Assembly: GCA_014867205.1 (NCBI GenBank)
Contig: WGUO01000018.1
Span: forward strand, 1-64,000
DNA: 64,000 bases
DNA from: Muribaculaceae bacterium
Lineage (GTDB): Bacteria; Bacteroidota; Bacteroidia; Bacteroidales; Muribaculaceae
Reading direction: 5' to 3'
In this document: piece by piece, positions 33,697-41,880 of the stretch
Numbering within the stretch: position 1 is the first letter of the stretch
How the letters are laid out: every line of letters begins with the position of its first letter
Program-made: the position numbers and the translations under genes
The notes under the pieces: generated by a model
Databases searched by the model: none
Told to the model about the DNA's origin: nothing
What the model saw: the letters and a program-made list of their open reading frames with translations, nothing else

Positions 33697-35391
33697 CTAT
33701 TTTATTATGGCTATATTGTTCTTATAAATAGGAAAGACTACGAAGCCATCTTTTACTATGGCCGACTGGCCAGTATATAGTTCGGTCAGAAGTGTTCCGT
33801 CGGCGAAAATTCCCGCTACCGTAATGGGCTTCCCGGATTCCGGTTTTACTCGTATCAGAATCTTGTCGTTGCCGTTGTATCGGAGGCATGTGTGGGTGTC
33901 AAGGGTCTTCTGGCTGCCGGTGGCAATCACTGGATTGTCTTTGCGTATCTTTCCGAGTCTGCGGAAATGCTCAAGTAGGTCTGTGTCAATGTCACTCCAG
34001 TCCATATCGGAGCGGAAAGCCTGGTTGGAATCCACATTCAGACGTGCGTCACTGAGTTTGCGGCCTATCTCATCGCCGTAGAACACCTGTGCGACGCCGG
34101 GAGCGAGCAGGAGAGTGGTGGCACAGTCGGTCATGTTGTCCATATCGGCGTCGCGGTGATATGAATTGTTGAGATAACTGAAGGGATGCCAGTCGTCGTG
34201 TGCCTGAAGAGAATCGGAATATGCCTGCCATGTATATACGATTCCGTCGAGATCCCCGTGCTTCGGGAAATAAAAGTTCACCATGCTTGAGAATCCTGCA
34301 TCGGCATATTCAGGCTTATAGTCAATCGATGCTCCGTCAAAATCACCGGTCATATAGAACCGGTCTGTCCAATCTGATGCCGGCTCGCCCCGGTGTCTCG
34401 CGCGCCATCTGCCGAGTGCCTCATTGCAGGCCGCGTTCAGTTCCTTCCATCGGTTCAGATGCACATTCTCTACAATGTCGCAGCGGAATCCGTCTATCCC
34501 GAATTCCTCGACCCATGATGAAATCCATGCTATGACATACTGCATCGGTGACCAGTCACGGTTTTTCCTGTATTGTCTTGCGGTGGGATTGACCCAGGGG
34601 TCGTTGCTGTTTCCCTCACTTTTCCATTTACGTCGTAGAAAATCCGGAATTTTTACCGTTTTGTCGCTCTCATCCTTGAAGTCGGGCATTCCGAAGAGAG
34701 TCGCCTCCAGCGGGTTGCTCTCATCCCACCCCTCGTCGGGCATGCGGATCCAGTCACGGTCATACCAGCCATTCCATCCGGCTCGGCCGGCAAAGAACTC
34801 GTCGAAACTCCAGTCCCTGATATGCTCGGCGGCCTCTGCCTCGCTAAGTCCGGTGTCTGCAAACCCGTACTGCACGGCGTCAAGGAGAGTCGGATAGCCG
34901 GGATCGTTGAGGTTCGCACCAAGCATAACCCGAATGCCCTGCGAATGGAGAGTGTCAACCAGTTCCCTGAATTCCTCGATAGTGCCGTAGTTCTTGTCAA
35001 TCTGAGTGTAGTCGAGCGGATAATAGCCATGGTAGCCATAATGGGGGAAGTCATTGACCGACCCTGAGCCTGACATCCATCCATGAATCTGCTCATAGAC
35101 ATCAGTCATCCAGACTACATCCACTCCAAGATCAGAGAAGTATCCCTCCTTTGCTTTCTTGAGCATCCCCTTGAAGTCGCCTCCATGGAATGTCGCCGCG
35201 TTAAGCCGCTCGCTGCCGTAGTCGACCTTTCGGCCATAGTTGAGATCATTGGATGAATCGCCATTACAGAAACGATCGGTGATAACGAAATAGACAGTCG
35301 CACCGTTCCAGTCAAACGGCTCGCTACCCGAGGCGGGAAGAATATTTAAGGCACTCACTGCCAAAATGGAGAATAGATGGGAACTTTTCAT
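33697..35391 (-). CDS. Secreted MalS-like GH13 protein with degenerate active site
   Basis: The 564-residue protein has a signal peptide (about residues 1-22) and aligns with periplasmic alpha-amylase MalS over the barrel. Region II (GFRCD, nucleophile D305) is kept. Region I reads GANLNDPGY (158-166) instead of DVVMNHTGY. The acid/base Glu of MTGE is Asp350 (MTGDFDG). The region IV His-Asp pair is disturbed (NNSYHRDAD, 408-416). It may bind glucans without cleaving them or have a changed reaction. The start at 35391 fits the promoter just upstream. Confidence 0.85.
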   Translation of the reverse strand: MKSSHLFSILAVSALNILPASGSEPFDWNGATVYFVITDRFCNGDSSNDLNYGRKVDYGSERLNAATFHGGDFKGMLKKAKEGYFSDLGVDVVWMTDVYEQIHGWMSGSGSVNDFPHYGYHGYYPLDYTQIDKNYGTIEEFRELVDTLHSQGIRVMLGANLNDPGYPTLLDAVQYGFADTGLSEAEAAEHIRDWSFDEFFAGRAGWNGWYDRDWIRMPDEGWDESNPLEATLFGMPDFKDESDKTVKIPDFLRRKWKSEGNSNDPWVNPTARQYRKNRDWSPMQYVIAWISSWVEEFGIDGFRCDIVENVHLNRWKELNAACNEALGRWRARHRGEPASDWTDRFYMTGDFDGASIDYKPEYADAGFSSMVNFYFPKHGDLDGIVYTWQAYSDSLQAHDDWHPFSYLNNSYHRDADMDNMTDCATTLLLAPGVAQVFYGDEIGRKLSDARLNVDSNQAFRSDMDWSDIDTDLLEHFRRLGKIRKDNPVIATGSQKTLDTHTCLRYNGNDKILIRVKPESGKPITVAGIFADGTLLTELYTGQSAIVKDGFVVFPIYKNNIAIIK

Positions 35392-35408
35392 TGCAGTTAT
35401 TTTTTCTG

Positions 35409-35440
35409 CAAAGTTAATGATGAGCAGTTTCCTCCGCAAT
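35409..35440 (-). promoter_or_regulatory. Promoter of the secreted GH13 gene
   Basis: On the minus strand ATTG (35437-35440), a 20-bp spacer and TAACTTTG (35409-35416) fit the Bacteroidetes consensus. The predicted transcript start leaves only about 10 nt before the ATG. Confidence 0.65.
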
Positions 35441-35477
35441 ACTGAAAAATAACCATGCCACCACGTGGGGCGTATCG

Positions 35478-36254
35478 CTAAATAAGCCCCATCGCAGAGG
35501 CTGCCGTCACTGCCTCCACACTGTTGCCCACGCTTAGTTTCTCAATGATATTCTGACGATGACGGTTTACGGTATTGACACTTATCCCGAGCACATCCGC
35601 TATCTGCTTACTCGGTCTGCCATTCTGTATAAGTCTCAGTATCTCTTTCTCCCGACCGGTGAGAATATGTGATTTTTTCTCTTTGAATGTCAGAGATTCA
35701 ATATTGCCGGTCCTGATGTTCAGGATGCGTGGTGCAATACCGACAGGATCACTACTCTGGTCAGGGGAAAGATCATACCGGCAGAGTATAAGCCAGATAT
35801 TGCCCGCTGGCGATAATGCGGTTATCTGAGTGCTGTTATCTATAATGCGGTAATTGCCGTTATGGTCGCGCATACGTAGTCGGCATGTGGCAATGAAGTC
35901 CGTCTTCTGGTAGGAGGGCAAAGCCTGGACTGACTTGAAAAATTCATATTCAAGCATTCTCTTTTCCACGAGGTCTTCCGGATGAATGCGGTTGTATATC
36001 TCATCCTCGTCACTTGAGTTGACCTCAACATAAGAGTTTGAAACGCTGCTCAGGTCCATCAGCGAGCCAAGAGCGCGGGCATGAATATAGCATTTGTCAC
36101 AGGATGCATCTGTAATAACCGCACAGCCCGCTGATGAATCAGCCAATATGTCACCCTTGTGGTTCGCGATGTCTATTATTCCTGGGTCAAGACACTCGCG
36201 GTCAAGATGCTGTGCCTGATAAATCTCGTTTAATTCCTTTCGGAGAATGTCCAT
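35478..36254 (-). CDS. PAS-like/LuxR-type transcriptional regulator
   Basis: The 258-residue cytoplasmic protein has a mixed alpha/beta N-terminal part resembling a PAS sensor (EYEFFKSVQALPSY, RLRMRDHNGNYRIIDNSTQI) with several Cys near residues 44-55 (CAVITDASCDKC). A C-terminal GerE helix-turn-helix (LTGREKEILRLIQNGRPSKQ, then IADVLGISVNTVNRHR) follows. It is 56 bp downstream of the Crp/Fnr gene and ends 86 bp upstream of the GH13 start, so it may control that gene. The Cys cluster could bind metal or sense redox; this is inference. Confidence 0.82.
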   Translation of the reverse strand: MDILRKELNEIYQAQHLDRECLDPGIIDIANHKGDILADSSAGCAVITDASCDKCYIHARALGSLMDLSSVSNSYVEVNSSDEDEIYNRIHPEDLVEKRMLEYEFFKSVQALPSYQKTDFIATCRLRMRDHNGNYRIIDNSTQITALSPAGNIWLILCRYDLSPDQSSDPVGIAPRILNIRTGNIESLTFKEKKSHILTGREKEILRLIQNGRPSKQIADVLGISVNTVNRHRQNIIEKLSVGNSVEAVTAASAMGLI

Positions 36255-36310
36255 ATAGGCCCAGGTATAGGATCAGTGGAGTTAGGAACACCTGCACAGG
36301 GGCTTCTGTG

Positions 36311-37012
36311 TCAGCCGAATTTGGAGATTTTACGGAGCTGAGGCTCGTTGATGATGCGGATACGGCGCCCGTCAACAAGAATAAGTTTCTCGGCCACGAA
36401 AGCAGTCAGCGTACGGATTGCGTTAGAAGTGGTCATGTTCGACAGGTTGGCAAGATCCTCACGGCTCATGTAGATTTTCAGAGTTGCGTCGTCGGCCTCA
36501 TATCCGTAATTGTCGGCGAGCAGCAGCAGCGCCTCGGCCAGGCGTCCCCGGATATGTTTCTGCGTCAGGTTGATGATCTTGGTGTCAGCGCCGCCGAGGT
36601 TGCGAGAGAGCTCATGGATAAAGAAGAGTGCCAGATTGTTGTTCTTCCTGATGATGTCCTCGACGATATTCATCGGCACGATACCGAGCACCGAAGGCTC
36701 GAATGCCGCAGCCGAAGAGACATAAGGCTCTCGCGCGAAATAGGCGCGGTAACCGAAATACTGCACCGGACGGTACAGACGCAGAATCTGCACACGGTCG
36801 CCTATGCCGCTCTTGAAAAGCTTGACCTTGCCTTCAAGAAGACAATACAGATTCTCCGGAGTCTCTGACTCAGCATAGATTATCTGATTTTTCTTGTAGC
36901 GTTCATAATGGAAATTCTCGGCTATGACGCGTTTCTCGTCCTGCTGCAGTGCGTTCCATAAATCGGCAAGGTCATCGCCGATGATGCGTTCCAGAGTACT
37001 CTTCTTAATCAT
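36311..37012 (-). CDS. Crp/Fnr family transcriptional regulator
   Basis: The 233-residue protein has an N-terminal cyclic-nucleotide-like beta-roll (IIYAESETPENLYCLLEGKV), a long dimerisation helix and a C-terminal winged helix (MSREDLANLSNMTTSNAIRT). It lacks the N-terminal Cys set of Fnr, so it is not an iron-sulfur oxygen sensor of that type. Two identical palindromes at its promoter suggest autoregulation. Targets are unknown. Confidence 0.9.
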   Translation of the reverse strand: MIKKSTLERIIGDDLADLWNALQQDEKRVIAENFHYERYKKNQIIYAESETPENLYCLLEGKVKLFKSGIGDRVQILRLYRPVQYFGYRAYFAREPYVSSAAAFEPSVLGIVPMNIVEDIIRKNNNLALFFIHELSRNLGGADTKIINLTQKHIRGRLAEALLLLADNYGYEADDATLKIYMSREDLANLSNMTTSNAIRTLTAFVAEKLILVDGRRIRIINEPQLRKISKFG

Positions 37013-37044
37013 GATTTTGCTTTATCTGCTCTACATGAAAGCCC

Positions 37045-37105
37045 GTTTTAAAACAAATATATGTTTTAAAACACAAATTTACAACAAAATTATAAAACAC
37101 ATAAA
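37045..37105 (-). promoter_or_regulatory. crp/fnr-type gene promoter with two GTTTTAAAAC palindromes
   Basis: Minus-strand TAAATTTG (37074-37081) with TTTA (37102-37105) at a 20-bp spacing, or TATATTTG (37054-37061) with GTTG (37082-37085), could drive the gene. Two identical 10-bp palindromes, at 37045-37054 and 37063-37072, are 18 bp apart centre to centre and lie over the predicted start region, a typical operator position. Confidence 0.55.
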
Positions 37106-37197
37106 TTTCTTGCCGAAAAATTCTGTATTATTTTAATAAGATTTGGTATTTAACCTTGTTTTAGCATTATCGGAATGAAAAATAAGTTCAGACGGCA

Positions 37198-38130
37198 TCA
37201 ATTGCGCTTCTTCTTCCCGTTGGAGGTATGAGGCACCGGTTTATGGACTATGGTTTTGGGTACACAGTAATCAGGCAAATTCAGGCGGCAGAGTTGTATT
37301 ATTTCTTCATCACTCATCGGGCACGATGAGTCGTCTATGATCAGTACGATTTTCTGTCCCCATTTATCGCAGGGCACAGACGTCACCATGACCTCATGGT
37401 ATATAAACGTGTTTATTGAGTCCTCGAGCTGCTCAGGATGGACCTTCTTGCCGCCCGTGATTATCGCATTGTCGGCACGCCCGAGTATCTCGAAAGAGCC
37501 GTCGGGATTTACTCTCGCCACGTCGTTGGTGACGATGCGTTGCCAGGGCGCCATGTCAATCACAAGCCTTGACTCCGCATCGGTGTCAATCCTGATGCCG
37601 CCAAGGGGCATGAATGGTAAGGGAGGGTCAGTCACTCGTCGCAAGGCAATATGCGAGGCGGTCTCGGTCATGCCGTAGGTCTCATATGCGTTCAGTCCCG
37701 ATTTGGTGATTCGGCGCCGTACCTCCGCAGGAATCGGTGCTCCACCGATTATTATGTTGCGTAAAGGCGGAATCTCGTCAAGATTGTCAAGAATGTAGAT
37801 CATCTGCGACGGCACAACGGCAAGCAGGTCGATTGGCTCGCCGCAATATTCTCGCAGCGGGCGGTTCGACGGCTTTTCCCAGGTAAGCGAGGCTCCTGTA
37901 AGGCGAGCACGGACCGCCATCATGCGGCCGCCGATAAAGTCGGCGGCGATGCATGAGTGAAGGTGCGAGTTGCGGTCCAATCCAAAAAAGCCGATGGTGC
38001 GCTGGGCACTGCGCGCCATTTCCGCTTTGGGCAACATAATACTCTTCGGAGTACCCGTGGAACCGGATGTCCGGCATTCCACCAGGGCCGAACCGTCATC
38101 CCATATATCTAAGAACTCCTCGTAGGTCAT
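37198..38130 (-). CDS. menE: AMP-binding enzyme, O-succinylbenzoate-CoA ligase (short form)
   Basis: The 310-residue protein is a short member of the adenylate-forming family. It begins just before the ATP loop (TSGSTGTPKSI, about residues 21-31) and contains ETYGMTETASH, the hinge GRADNAIITGGKKV and the C-terminal catalytic Lys (TSNGKKKRN). The N-terminal part found in longer ligases is missing, which appears usual for Bacteroidales MenE. It activates O-succinylbenzoate in menaquinone synthesis and is 5 bp behind menC. Confidence 0.88.
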   Translation of the reverse strand: MTYEEFLDIWDDGSALVECRTSGSTGTPKSIMLPKAEMARSAQRTIGFFGLDRNSHLHSCIAADFIGGRMMAVRARLTGASLTWEKPSNRPLREYCGEPIDLLAVVPSQMIYILDNLDEIPPLRNIIIGGAPIPAEVRRRITKSGLNAYETYGMTETASHIALRRVTDPPLPFMPLGGIRIDTDAESRLVIDMAPWQRIVTNDVARVNPDGSFEILGRADNAIITGGKKVHPEQLEDSINTFIYHEVMVTSVPCDKWGQKIVLIIDDSSCPMSDEEIIQLCRLNLPDYCVPKTIVHKPVPHTSNGKKKRN

Positions 38131-38135
38131 ATTTT

Positions 38136-39200
38136 TTATTCGCGCCAGTCGAGAGCGGCGAGTTCTGCGCGGTCAAGACTAAGCGTGGTGTCATAACGGA
38201 GCCTGTCGCCATCGAGGCGAAGCGGAGACTTGAAGTTGTTGGTGAACAGGGCACCGGTGCCGAGCCCCTGGGCCATCTCTGTGTGCAGGGTGGCGACCCA
38301 TTGTGCCAGCGCATTAAGGCCGATGTTCGACTCGAGCGACGATGTCACCCACCAGCCTATCCCTCGCTCACGGGCCAGGTCAATCCATTCCTGCGCACCC
38401 GAGAAACCGCCGATGAGCGACGGCTTGAGCACTACATATGCCGGGTGAATCTCATCGAGGGTCTTCTCCTTGTCGGCCCTCGTGAACTTGCCGATCAGTT
38501 CCTCGTCGAGGGCTATTGGGAGTGGCGATACGTCGCAGAGGAAACGCATCAGCATCGGGTTGCCGGCCTTGATTGGCTGCTCGATTGAATGGACGCCCAG
38601 GTCGGCCATGCGCTTGAGGCGTGGAATGGCGTTGTCCATATCGAAACCGCCGTTGGCGTCGACGCGTATCTCCACGCGGTCGCGTTCGTAACGGTCGCGT
38701 ATGTACTCAATCATGTCGACCTCCTTGCGCCAGTCGATTGCCCCGATCTTGAGTTTTATGCAACGGAAACCGCGTTGGAGTTTATCCTCGATGCGCTCTA
38801 TCATACGGTCGTAGTCGCCCATCCACACGAGACCGTTTATCTCGATCGAGCTCTCGCCATGGACGAACGGTGACTGATAGTATATGCCCTCGCATCCCCC
38901 TGTGAAGTCGCGGATGCACTGCTCGAAACCGCACTGGAGCGATGGAAACTTCTCGAGGTCAGTTTTCAGTCCGAGCCTGACGTTGGCCTGAAGTTCCATC
39001 AGTTTGTAGAAGAAACGGTCGTCGGCCTCGGGGGATAGACCGGGGAAAATTGCGGCCTCGCCGATTCCGAACCGTGACGGATCTGATTCGTCAAACAGTC
39101 GCAGGATGCATGTTATCTTCTCGGTCAGCACGCCGCGCGACGTGCCTCCGGGCTCCTTGAATTCAAGTACGTATGGCGCGAATTGTAGCCGCATGGTCAT
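38136..39200 (-). CDS. menC: O-succinylbenzoate synthase MenC
   Basis: The 354-residue enolase-superfamily enzyme dehydrates SHCHC to O-succinylbenzoate. The catalytic lysines are in KLKIG and VLKPSLIGG, and the Mg ligands in VDANGGFD, SIEQPI and ALDEELIG. Its start overlaps the menB stop by one base (TGATG), showing operon coupling. Confidence 0.93.
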   Translation of the reverse strand: MTMRLQFAPYVLEFKEPGGTSRGVLTEKITCILRLFDESDPSRFGIGEAAIFPGLSPEADDRFFYKLMELQANVRLGLKTDLEKFPSLQCGFEQCIRDFTGGCEGIYYQSPFVHGESSIEINGLVWMGDYDRMIERIEDKLQRGFRCIKLKIGAIDWRKEVDMIEYIRDRYERDRVEIRVDANGGFDMDNAIPRLKRMADLGVHSIEQPIKAGNPMLMRFLCDVSPLPIALDEELIGKFTRADKEKTLDEIHPAYVVLKPSLIGGFSGAQEWIDLARERGIGWWVTSSLESNIGLNALAQWVATLHTEMAQGLGTGALFTNNFKSPLRLDGDRLRYDTTLSLDRAELAALDWRE

Positions 39201-40015
39201 CAGGGGAATTTGGGGAACTTGTCGAAATCCGGATCACGCTTCTCAAGGAAGGCATTCTTGCCCTCCTGTGCCTCGTCGAGCATATAATAGAGCAGGGTGG
39301 CGTCGCCGGCAAACTGCATCAGGCCGTGCTGGCCGTCGAGTTCGGCGTTGAGCGCCCGCTTTATCATGCGGATGGCGAGAGGGGAGCGCTTCATGATGGT
39401 GCGACACCAATCCACCGTCGTCTCCTCAAGCTGGTCGAAAGGCACCACAGCGTTGACCATACCCATCTCAAGAGCCTCGGCGGCGGTGTACTGGCGGCAG
39501 AGGAACCAGATCTCACGGGCTTTCTTCTGACCTACGCAACGGGCGAGGTAACTTGCGCCGAAACCTCCGTCGAAACTTCCGACCTTTGGACCGGTCTGTC
39601 CGAAGCGTGCGTTCTCTGAGGCGATGCTGAGGTCGCATATCACCTGGAGCACGTTGCCTCCTCCGATTGAATAGCCGTTGACCATGGCGATCACTGGCTT
39701 GGGAATGGAGCGGATCATCTGGTGGAGATCCAGCACGTTAAGGCGCGGCACGCCATCCTCGCCGACATATCCGCCTTCGCCCTTGACGTTCTGGTCGCCT
39801 CCGCTGCAGAACGCCTTGTCGCCGGCGCCGGTGAGAACTATTACACGGATATCAGGACGCTCGCGGCATATGTGGAAGGCGTCGAGCATCTCCATATTGG
39901 TCTTGGGCCTGAATGCATTGTATACCCTGGGCCGGTTGATTGTTATCTTGGCGATACCCTCGAATTGCTCGAAGAGTATGTCTTCATATTCCTTGATTGT
40001 TTTCCAGTCGAACAT
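39200..40015 (-). CDS. menB: 1,4-dihydroxy-2-naphthoyl-CoA synthase MenB
   Basis: The 271-residue crotonase-fold enzyme closes the second ring of the naphthoquinone. It has the oxyanion-hole segments FCSGGDQNVKG and VNGYSIGGGN and the catalytic region GPKVGSFDGGFGASYLAR. It follows menD by 48 bp that consist almost entirely of CCTAACA-like heptamers and has no ordinary ribosome-binding site. Confidence 0.96.
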   Translation of the reverse strand: MFDWKTIKEYEDILFEQFEGIAKITINRPRVYNAFRPKTNMEMLDAFHICRERPDIRVIVLTGAGDKAFCSGGDQNVKGEGGYVGEDGVPRLNVLDLHQMIRSIPKPVIAMVNGYSIGGGNVLQVICDLSIASENARFGQTGPKVGSFDGGFGASYLARCVGQKKAREIWFLCRQYTAAEALEMGMVNAVVPFDQLEETTVDWCRTIMKRSPLAIRMIKRALNAELDGQHGLMQFAGDATLLYYMLDEAQEGKNAFLEKRDPDFDKFPKFP

Positions 40016-40063
40016 GTGTGTTGGGTGTTTGGGGGTTAGGTGTTAGGTGTTGGGTGTTAGGGT
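40016..40063 (-). repeat. CCTAACA-type heptamer array before menB
   Basis: Six heptamers (40019-40025, 40026-40032, then four from 40034 to 40061) read on the menB sense strand as CCTAACA or close variants. The array ends three bases before the menB start codon. The same unit, in the same orientation relative to the gene, precedes rpe at 26677-26704. Confidence 0.85.
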
Positions 40064-41875
40064 TTAAGATTCAGTGGGCATAAGCCCGCGGCACTCAACA
40101 CCTGCGGCAGACGGGGTGCTGAGCCAGTTGATCAGGGTGTCGGCACTGGTCTGCGGGTCAACCTGGATCTCCAGCAGTGTGGCCGGGGTATCCAGCAGAT
40201 AGCGCAGGGCCTCTTCGAGTTCGGTCTCGTTGCGAGCAGAGCGGTAGTTCCAGCCATATGCCTCGGTAAGCCTCTCGACCGGCAGTTGCGGGTCGCAGCA
40301 GAAGTATTGCTCGCGTATGTCGAGTTCGCGTGTAGTGCCGATGAACCTGAAAATGCCTCCGCCCGCGTTGTTGACCACGACTATGCGCAGGTCTCCTCCA
40401 AGGCGACGGAGATTCATCACCTCCGGACAATAGGCGAAAGACATGTCGCCGGTGACAAGCAGCGTCATGCCCCGGTATGCGAGCGAATTGCCGAATGCAG
40501 TGGCATTTGTGCCGTCTATACCCGATACGCCACGGTTGCAGCGGCAGGCATGTGGCATTTTGTCAAGCAGAAGTTGCGCATAGCGCACGCATGTGCCGTT
40601 GGATAGAAAGAGGTCGCACTCTCGCGGCAATGAGCGAAATACTTGTGCGAGTGCCTTCAGTTCCGACCAGGGCTGGGTCTCGAGACGCGAGGCATCTGAC
40701 CGGTAGACACGCTCGCGTGCCTGCTGCCACATCTCACGGTAACCGGTTGAGGCGACAGCGGGGAATTTCCGGGCGATATGACGCGACATCGATGCGAGAC
40801 CCTTGAAGAAACGTCGTGGCGTCACATCGACATGGGTAGTAAGACGCTGGAAGCAGTCGACCGACACCGGAGTGTCGGCAAGCGTCCAGTGCTCAGCGCC
40901 GGTGCATGAGCGTATATACTCCTTTAGCATCCGGGACACGAGCGATCCCCCGATTGAGATTACGACATCAGGACGCATTGAGGCTTTCTCAGCGTCGGTG
41001 AGGCGGGTTAGAAGGGAGTCAATCATCTGTGCGTGACCTCCGAGATGCAGGTTGGAGATGGTCTCGCAGAGGACCGTCACATTCTCAAGACGGGCGAAGT
41101 CGGCGACAGCGCGGTTGAGCGAGTCGTCAGGCTGCATGAAACCGGCCACTACCATGATCCGCCGTCCTCTCAGATACTCTGAAAGCTCGCGGAGAGTGTG
41201 TGGCGGGAGACCAGATTCATTCTCGATCACTCGTACCGCACGTGCATGAGACCCGCAACATTCGGTGGTATGGTTCAGGGGATTGCCGAACTGCATGTTG
41301 ATATGCACCGGACCGGGAATCCCATGTGTGGCGGTCAGAACCACCTCGTTGGCCACTCGGTTGACAAACCACTCGCGTTCCGAGGCATATTCAGGGTTGG
41401 CACATGGTGTGGACATTCCTGTCTCGGCATATATGTCGTAACTGCGTTTGACAATCTTGTCGAGGGCCTCGTACTGGTGTAGGGTCTGTGAGTCATCCTG
41501 GTCGATCCATTGGGCCGGCCGGTCGGCCGAGATGACTATCAGCGGTATTTTCTGATAGTATGCCTCGGCTATGGCAGGGGCATAGTCATAGAGTGCCGTG
41601 CCGGATGTGCAGGCGAGCGCCACGGGGCGCTGGGAGGCCATTGCGATTCCAAGCGCTGTGAAGGCTGCGGTGCGCTCGTCGGTAATAAGATACTTCCTGA
41701 GTTTCGGGCGTGCTGCGGCTCCGATTGTCAGCGGCGTGTTTCGGCTGCCGGGCGATATGACAATGGTGTCCACACCCTGGGCCATAAGCACGTCAAGGAG
41801 TATGCGGCAGTTCTCGTTGGCAGTATCCCGAGTCGCGCCGCAGTCACAATCTCCGCTCATATTCTCCTCTGCCAT
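40064..41875 (-). CDS. menD: SEPHCHC synthase MenD
   Basis: The 603-residue thiamine-diphosphate enzyme joins isochorismate and 2-oxoglutarate. It has the N-terminal PYR domain (ISPGSRNTPLTI, ALACTSGTALYDYAPA) and the C-terminal PP domain with the ThDP/Mg motif GDMSFAYC to VVVNNAGGGIF. The isochorismate synthase gene (menF), which often precedes it in Bacteroidales, is not here; fmt lies upstream instead, 5 bp away. Confidence 0.95.
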   Translation of the reverse strand: MAEENMSGDCDCGATRDTANENCRILLDVLMAQGVDTIVISPGSRNTPLTIGAAARPKLRKYLITDERTAAFTALGIAMASQRPVALACTSGTALYDYAPAIAEAYYQKIPLIVISADRPAQWIDQDDSQTLHQYEALDKIVKRSYDIYAETGMSTPCANPEYASEREWFVNRVANEVVLTATHGIPGPVHINMQFGNPLNHTTECCGSHARAVRVIENESGLPPHTLRELSEYLRGRRIMVVAGFMQPDDSLNRAVADFARLENVTVLCETISNLHLGGHAQMIDSLLTRLTDAEKASMRPDVVISIGGSLVSRMLKEYIRSCTGAEHWTLADTPVSVDCFQRLTTHVDVTPRRFFKGLASMSRHIARKFPAVASTGYREMWQQARERVYRSDASRLETQPWSELKALAQVFRSLPRECDLFLSNGTCVRYAQLLLDKMPHACRCNRGVSGIDGTNATAFGNSLAYRGMTLLVTGDMSFAYCPEVMNLRRLGGDLRIVVVNNAGGGIFRFIGTTRELDIREQYFCCDPQLPVERLTEAYGWNYRSARNETELEEALRYLLDTPATLLEIQVDPQTSADTLINWLSTPSAAGVECRGLMPTES

Positions 41876-41880
41876 GACCG

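Noticed and set aside
37198..38130. menE as a truncated pseudogene
   Set aside because: The ATP loop, hinge and catalytic Lys are all present, the frame is open, and it is tightly placed in the operon.
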